A DNA stretch of 17,297 bases from JBHEMK01 sp046262635 (GTDB lineage Bacteria > Actinomycetota > Thermoleophilia > Gaiellales > Gaiellaceae): contig JBHEMK010000044.1 in NCBI GenBank assembly GCA_046262635.1, positions 1 to 17,297 on the forward strand, written 5' to 3'. Position numbers and translations under genes: made by a program. The first letter of the stretch is position 1, and each line of letters starts with the position of its first letter. Below, in pieces: positions 12,910 through 17,297 of this stretch. The notes beneath the pieces were generated by a model. That model did not search any database. It saw only the letters and a list, made by a program, of their open reading frames with translations, and had not been told where the DNA came from.

Positions 12910-13664
12910 CCGGCTCCTCCGCGGCGCCGGGCCGCATCGACGTACGTCTCCGGAAATCTGCCCACCGCGGTCCAGCCGCCGTCCACGTAGAAGAGCTGCC
13001 CGGTCACGTACGCCGACTCGTCCGAGGCGAGGAAGACGGCCGGGCCGACCATGTCCTCCGGCTCGGCCACGCGGCCGAGCGGGATCAGCGGCGACCACGT
13101 TTCGACATAGCGCGGGTCGTCGGCGAGGTTGCGTTCGACGTTCGTGGCGCCCGGGGCGAACGCGTTGACGCGGATCCCGTCCGGCGCGAGCTCGACGGCG
13201 AGCTGGATCGTGAGGGCGTTGATCCCGCCCTTGCTCGCACCGTATGCCGAGAGGTTGCGCAGCCCTCGGGCCGCGACGACGGAGGAAACGTTGACGATCG
13301 AGCCGCCGCCACTCGCGCGCATGAGGCTCGCTGCCTCGACCGAGCAGTAGAACGTCCCCTTGAGATTCGTGTCGAGTACGTGATCCCACGTCTCCTCATC
13401 GGGGTCGTCGATGTTGATCCAACCGGTGACCCCGGCGCAGTTGACGAGCACCTCGAGCCGGTCGAGTCGCTCGAACATCCTCCGGATCTCCGAGGGCCGC
13501 GAGACGTCGTAGGCAAGGGAGAGGCCGCCGGCGGCGGAAGCCTCGTCCAGGTCATTGACGTGGACGAGGGCGCCCTCGGCGGCGAAGCCCAGCGCAAGCG
13601 CGCGCCCGATGCCGCGGCCGGCGCCGGTGACGAGTGCGACCTTGCCCTCGAGCCGGCCGCTCAA
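12906..13664 (-). CDS. Short-chain dehydrogenase/reductase (classical SDR)
   Basis: 252 aa from TTG 13664, a standard classical SDR length. TGAGRGIG (13-20) binds NAD(P)H. NCAG (75-78), N100, S128, and Y141-x3-K145 in YGASKGG form the catalytic tetrad. PGATNVERNL and DGGWTAVGRF mark the substrate loop and C-terminus. D38 (VNDLD) after the second strand favours NAD over NADP, as is known for the family. The TTG overlaps the dehydratase TGA (TTGA), and the stop overlaps the epimerase ATG, so the three genes are coupled. A sugar alcohol or sugar acid is the likely substrate by context. An in-frame extension upstream exists, but it lies wholly inside the dehydratase gene and is not homologous-looking. 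Confidence 0.87.
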   Translation of the reverse strand: MSGRLEGKVALVTGAGRGIGRALALGFAAEGALVHVNDLDEASAAGGLSLAYDVSRPSEIRRMFERLDRLEVLVNCAGVTGWINIDDPDEETWDHVLDTNLKGTFYCSVEAASLMRASGGGSIVNVSSVVAARGLRNLSAYGASKGGINALTIQLAVELAPDGIRVNAFAPGATNVERNLADDPRYVETWSPLIPLGRVAEPEDMVGPAVFLASDESAYVTGQLFYVDGGWTAVGRFPETYVDAARRRGGAG

Positions 13665-15319
13665 TCGGTCACCGCCCCGCGCGACGCCGACGAGACCGTG
13701 CGGGCGTACTTCGCAAGCACGCCGCGGGCGACCCGCGGACTGGGCGGGCGCCACTCGACGAGACGCGCCGCGAGCTCGGCATCCGTCAGCTCAACATCGA
13801 GCCTGCGCGCGTCGACATCGATTGCGATCACGTCACCGTCGCGAACGACCGCGATCGGCCCGCCTCGCGCCGCCTCCGGCGCCACGTGACCGACCATCAG
13901 TCCTCGGGTCGCACCGCTGAAGCGCCCGTCGGTGACGAGCACGACTGAATCGCCGAGGCACCGGCCGACGATCGCGGATGTGATCGAGAGCATCTCGGGC
14001 ATCCCGGGCCCGCCGGCCGGGCCTTCTTGGCGGACGACGACAACCTCGCCCGGTTGCACGAGGCCGTCGTAGACGGCCGCCTTGCAGGCAGTCTCGGACT
14101 CGAAGACCCTGGCAGGCCCGCGGTGCACCCGCCGTTCAGAGCCCGCCAACTTCACGACTGCGCCCTCCGGAGCGAGGGTGCCACGAAGCACGCGCAGCGC
14201 GCCGCCCGGCTTGAACGGCCGCTCCGCGGGCGCGATCACCTCTCCGTCGGGCTCGAGAGCCGCGGCCGCGTGCTCGGCGAGCGTGCGTCCGTCGACGGTT
14301 GGTGCGTCGGCGTGCAGGTGGCCGAGGAGCTGCTTGATCACGGCGGCCGTGCCGCCGGCGCGGTGGAGATCTCCGGCGACGAAGCGCCCGCCGGGGGTCA
14401 GGCTCGTGACAACCGGTGTCGAGGTCGAGAGGCGGTCGAAGTCCTCGAGTGCAAGCTCGACCCCGGCCTCGCCGGCGAACGCGAGCAGGTGGAGGACGCC
14501 GTTCGTCGAGCCCCCCGTGCCCACGACGCCAACGATCGCGTTTTCGAGGGCCGCGCGGGTGACGAGAGCCGAAGGCCGCACCTCCCGCGCGATCACGTCG
14601 AGGGCGAGCCGCCCCGCGGCCTCTCCCGCCTCGGCCTTGGCCGGATCGGTCGCGGGAATGCCGCCGAGCCCGATCGGTCCGAGCCCGAGGAAGTCGACCG
14701 CGGTCGCCATCGTGTTCGCTGAGAAATGTCCCGCGCAGGTGCCGTACCCCGGGCAGGCGTCGCGCTCGAGCGCATTGAGCTCCTCGTCGGAGATCCGTTC
14801 TGCCTCGTGCGCGCCGACCGCTTCCCACACGTCCTGGATCGTCACCTGCGCCCCGCGGTGGACGCCCGGGGCCATGGCGCCCGAGTAGAGCACGAGGCCG
14901 GGTACGTCGAGCCGGAGCATCGCCATCACCGCGCCGGGCACCGTCTTGTCGCAGCCGACGAGGCAGACGAGGCCGTCGAAGGGCTGGCTGCGGCCGACGA
15001 GCTCGATCGAGTCCGCGATCACCTCGCGGCTGACGAGCGAGGCACGCATTCCCGGCATGCCCTGGGCGAGGTTGTCGGAGACGGCGATCGTGTTGAACTC
15101 GAGCGGCGTCCCGCCCGCGACGCGCACACCCGTGGCCACATGGCGAGCAAGCTCACGCTGGCCGAGGTTGCACGGCATCGTCCCCGTCCACGTCGTCGCG
15201 ATCCCGACGAGCGGGCGGCTCCAGTCTCCCTCGTCGAGGCCCATCGCGCGCAGATGAGCCCGCGCACCGGCCCGGCGTGGGCTCGTGACGAGATCCTCGT
15301 TCGCGAGCCGGGGCTTCAC
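13661..15319 (-). CDS. ilvD: Dihydroxy-acid dehydratase (IlvD/Edd family)
   Basis: 552 aa from GTG 15319, matching the usual 550-570. [2Fe-2S] ligand candidates are C50 (TMPCN), C123 (VGCDKTVPG) and C195 (GTCAGHFSANTM). EFNTIAVSDNLAQGMPGMR, SREVIADSIELV, GTGGSTNGVLHLLA, GPAGGPGMPEML and VTDGRFSGATRG are family signatures. IlvD dehydrates 2,3-dihydroxy-acids in valine/isoleucine synthesis; relatives in the same family dehydrate sugar acids such as xylonate or arabinonate. Here the partners are an SDR and a sugar epimerase rather than ilvBNC, so a sugar-acid substrate is a real alternative. The frame stays open about 87 codons further upstream, but that stretch is not family-like. TAGGAT lies 7 nt before this GTG, so I take this as a leaderless start. 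Confidence 0.85.
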   Translation of the reverse strand: MKPRLANEDLVTSPRRAGARAHLRAMGLDEGDWSRPLVGIATTWTGTMPCNLGQRELARHVATGVRVAGGTPLEFNTIAVSDNLAQGMPGMRASLVSREVIADSIELVGRSQPFDGLVCLVGCDKTVPGAVMAMLRLDVPGLVLYSGAMAPGVHRGAQVTIQDVWEAVGAHEAERISDEELNALERDACPGYGTCAGHFSANTMATAVDFLGLGPIGLGGIPATDPAKAEAGEAAGRLALDVIAREVRPSALVTRAALENAIVGVVGTGGSTNGVLHLLAFAGEAGVELALEDFDRLSTSTPVVTSLTPGGRFVAGDLHRAGGTAAVIKQLLGHLHADAPTVDGRTLAEHAAAALEPDGEVIAPAERPFKPGGALRVLRGTLAPEGAVVKLAGSERRVHRGPARVFESETACKAAVYDGLVQPGEVVVVRQEGPAGGPGMPEMLSITSAIVGRCLGDSVVLVTDGRFSGATRGLMVGHVAPEAARGGPIAVVRDGDVIAIDVDARRLDVELTDAELAARLVEWRPPSPRVARGVLAKYARTVSSASRGAVTD

Positions 15320-15326
15320 CCCGTCG

Positions 15327-15332
15327 ATCCTA
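15327..15332 (-). promoter_or_regulatory. -10 element of the ilvD-SDR-epimerase operon
   Basis: TAGGAT on the minus strand ends 7 nt before GTG 15319. This places transcription start at or beside the start codon and decides the ilvD start against the longer open frame. No clear -35 was seen. Confidence 0.5.
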
Positions 15333-15760
15333 AACGGCCCGGAAGCCGCCGCGATCGCCCAGCTCGAATTCGAGATCGGATCCGGGACCGGTGGCGGATG
15401 AAGATCCTGATCAGGCACTGCCGCGCTCGGTGGGCGGCTGCCGCCGTGCACGCCGATCGTCCACGAGCGCGACCGGTCAGCCGGCCGCCGAGCTCGGGCC
15501 ACACACCGACGCCGAACGGCGTGGGGCGTCGCGACCTTCCAGCTCGGCCGCTTCTTTGACTGCGGCGCACGCGACAACAACGTCGTCCACTCCGGCCGAC
15601 CCGGTGCCCCCCGGGCCTAAGCTCACCGCCGCGGCCCCGGCGAGCAGCCCAGCGTCGTCGGCCGGTCACGGGGGCGCCGGAACCGGGGCACCCGGCAAGC
15701 GCTGAAGCGGAAAACTGAACGCCGGGCGCGTCCCCAATCCCCGCGGGGGCGCCGCCTCTC
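15333..15760. other. Divergent intergenic region of about 430 bp, no gene supported
   Basis: This lies between the heads of the ilvD operon (-) and the SRPBCC gene (+). One short minus-strand frame (GTG at about 15601, VDDVVVACAAVKEAAELEGR followed by about 20 more residues) has protein-like content, but it ends after about 40 codons and matches nothing I recognise. It could be a gene relic. Other frames are low-complexity. Confidence 0.4.
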
Positions 15761-15766
15761 TACGAT
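15761..15766 (+). promoter_or_regulatory. -10 element of the SRPBCC-CaiB unit
   Basis: TACGAT ends 6 nt before ATG 15773, again implying a leaderless transcript. No clear -35 was seen. Confidence 0.45.
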
Positions 15767-15772
15767 GGGCAC

Positions 15773-16215
15773 ATGCCGGTCGACATTCTGACCGAGGTCG
15801 AGATCGACCGGCCACGCGGCGAGGTCGCAGCGTACGCGTCCAACCCAGACAACACGACGACCTGGTACGAGAACATCGAGGTTGTCGAGTGGAAATCGCC
15901 CAAGCCGGCCGCGGTCGGATCGCGTTCGTTGCCCGCTTCCTTGGACGCCGCCTTGCATACACCTACGAGGTCAAGGCGATGGTTCCCGGCGAGCGGTTCG
16001 TGATGAACACGGCCGAAGGGCCATTCCCGATAGAGACGACGTATACCTGGGAGGACACCCCGGACCGCGGCACGAGGATGACCCTCCGGAACCGGGGGGA
16101 GCCATCCGGCTTCTCCAGGCTGGCCGCACCGGTGCTGGCCGGCGCAATGCGCCGTGCCAACCGCAATGATCTCCTGCGGCTCAAGGCCGTACTGGAGGCG
16201 CCCACCGGCTCCTGA
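15773..16215 (+). pseudogene. SRPBCC (START/polyketide-cyclase-like) protein, frameshifted
   Basis: Two frames make one SRPBCC-like protein. MPVDILTEVEIDRPRGEVAA, then YASNPDNTTTWYENIEVVEW and KSPKPAAVGSR are in the first frame from ATG 15773. The second frame continues with IAFVARFLGRRLAYTYEV, PGERFVMNTAEGPFPIETTY, TWEDTPDRGTRMTLRNRGEP and ends ...LEAPTGS at 16215. The join is at about 15917-15925, in GGATCGCGTTCG. Adding 7 nt, as in a tandem GATCGCG pair, would restore one frame of about 149 residues, typical for the family. These proteins bind hydrophobic ligands in a helix-grip cavity. Either the gene is recently broken or one copy of a 7-bp repeat was lost in assembly. Confidence 0.75.
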
Positions 16216-16229
16216 CGGGCACTGCCTGG

Positions 16230-17297
16230 ATGAGGTTCGAACCCCTGAGTGGCATCCGCGTCGTCGACCTCACCTCGTCGCTCGCCGGACCGACCTGCAC
16301 CGAGATCCTCGGCGCACTCGGTGCCGACGTCGTCAAGGTCGAGCACCCGCAGCGAGGGGACGAGGCCCGTGCCTGGGGCCGGCCGTTCTTTGACGGCGGC
16401 AGCGTGCTGTTCTTCGCCGCCAACGCCTCGAAGCGCTCGCTCGCGCTCGATGTCAAGAACGGGCAGGGCAGGGAGGCGCTGCTGCGGCTCGTCGACCGTG
16501 CCGATGTCTTCGTCCAGTCGATGCGGCCGGGGACGGCGGAGCGCCTCGGTCTCGGTGGCGCGGCGCTCCGCGCCCGGAACGGCCGGCTCGTCTACTGCTC
16601 GGTCGGCGCGTTCGGTCGCCGGGGCCCGCTCGCGGGCAAGCCTGGCTACGACCCGTTGATGCAGGCCTTCGCGGGGATCGTCAGCATCACGGGCGAGGCC
16701 GATCGATCAGGGGTGCGCGTCGGCGCATCGCTCGTCGACCTCGGCACCGGCACCTGGGGGGCGCTTGGCGTCGTCGCGGCGCTCCACGAGCGCGCGGCGA
16801 CGGGCCGCGGTCGCGAGGTCGACGTGGCGCTCTTCGAGACTGCCCTCTCGCTCGTCGGCTACCAGCTCACCGACACGCTGCACACGGGGGTTGCGCCGGG
16901 CCGCTTCGGCACCGCCTTTCCCCTGATCGCCCCGTACGAGGTGTTCAGGACGCAGGACGGCGAGCTGATGATCGCCGCGGCAAACGACCGGCTGTTCGCG
17001 CAGCTCTGCCGGGGGATCGGCCTCCCCGAGCTGATCGACGACCCACGCTTCCGTACCAACCCCGACCGGCTCGTCAACCGAGACCAGCTGCTTCCCCTTG
17101 TCCGTGAGCGGCTCGCACAGCAGGCATCCACGCACTGGCTGGCCGTGCTCGAGGGTATTCCCGTCGCCCCGGTGCAGGATCTCAGCGAGGTCGCCGCCCA
17201 CGAGCAGACTCGCGCGACCGGGATGGTGCAGGAGCTCGACGAGATCGAGACGGTGGCCCTGCCGCTGCAGGTCGACGGCGAGCGCGTGCTCCACGAC
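16230..17297 (+). CDS. CaiB/BaiF-family (class III) CoA-transferase, C-terminus outside the window
   Basis: 356 codons, open to the window end; the family has about 380-410. MRFEPLSGIRVVDLTSSLAG and EILGALGADVVKVEHPQRGD (25-44) are the N-terminal signature, RSLALDVK (69-76) and PGTAERLGLG the nucleotide/CoA region, and VGASLVDLGTG (164-174) holds D170. D170 aligns with the catalytic aspartate (Asp169 of formyl-CoA transferase) that forms the aspartyl-CoA intermediate. GIPVAPVQDLSEV lies near the end. The enzyme moves CoA between carboxylic acids; donor and acceptor are unknown. It starts 14 bp after the SRPBCC gene and is probably co-transcribed. ATG 16230 is the first start in frame and has only a weak Shine-Dalgarno. 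Confidence 0.92.
   Translation, partial: MRFEPLSGIRVVDLTSSLAGPTCTEILGALGADVVKVEHPQRGDEARAWGRPFFDGGSVLFFAANASKRSLALDVKNGQGREALLRLVDRADVFVQSMRPGTAERLGLGGAALRARNGRLVYCSVGAFGRRGPLAGKPGYDPLMQAFAGIVSITGEADRSGVRVGASLVDLGTGTWGALGVVAALHERAATGRGREVDVALFETALSLVGYQLTDTLHTGVAPGRFGTAFPLIAPYEVFRTQDGELMIAAANDRLFAQLCRGIGLPELIDDPRFRTNPDRLVNRDQLLPLVRERLAQQASTHWLAVLEGIPVAPVQDLSEVAAHEQTRATGMVQELDEIETVALPLQVDGERVLHD

Noticed and set aside
15320..15580. N-terminal extension of about 87 codons on the ilvD frame
   Set aside because: The residues are Arg/Pro/Ser-rich and unlike any IlvD. GTG 15319 with TAGGAT 7 nt upstream gives the normal family length.
15391..15705. 104-codon Ala/Ser/Pro/Thr-rich plus-strand frame
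   Set aside because: Low-complexity content typical of non-coding GC-rich DNA; there is no signal peptide or membrane segment to support a cell-wall protein.

Overview
The window is very GC-rich bacterial DNA with GTG and TTG starts, short 4-17 bp overlaps inside operons, and several genes that begin right behind a TANNNT -10 hexamer with no leader. Together with the families present (secreted HExxH protease, MprB/PepD-like pair, NarL-type two-component pair, CaiB, a QueA-like protein paired with an SDR) this suggests an actinobacterium, plausibly of the class Thermoleophilia. The class is an inference from style and family resemblance; nothing here fixes it.

Layout, left to right. (1) 1-2100: start of an exported protein (-), a divergent membrane anti-sigma-like zinc-finger protein (+), and a secreted HExxH metallopeptidase (-). 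(2) 2101-4517: an MprB-like sensor kinase that ends before its ATPase domain (-), and a divergent HtrA/PepD-like serine protease (+). Both the metallopeptidase and the HtrA gene are preceded by an array of four direct repeats spaced exactly 11 bp, as expected for an OmpR-family regulator. The kinase's last codons lie inside one of these arrays. (3) 4533-6950 (-): a decaying amino-sugar catabolic operon with permease, murQ and SIS-isomerase remnants around one intact-looking gene, nagA. (4) 6951-8200: a Fur/Zur-family regulator with a candidate autoregulatory operator (+), convergent with an exported intradiol dioxygenase (-). (5) 8531-10295: a GAF histidine kinase and NarL-family response regulator pair (+). 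(6) 10345-12053: an SDR and a QueA-like protein, coupled (+). (7) 12061-15319 (-): a tightly coupled IlvD/Edd dehydratase, SDR and tagatose-epimerase-like operon. (8) 15773-17297 (+): a frameshifted SRPBCC gene and a CaiB-type CoA transferase running off the window.

Three themes stand out. The two extracellular or envelope proteases share an unusual operator and flank a damaged sensor, which looks like a small envelope-stress regulon that has been rearranged. The amino-sugar operon shows reductive decay by frameshifts and deletions, while nagA keeps all its catalytic residues. Six transcription-unit heads carry TANNNT 6-7 nt before the start codon, so leaderless mRNA appears to be common here; this also fixes several starts, notably that of ilvD. 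I see no CRISPR array, tRNA, rRNA, insertion sequence or phage gene.
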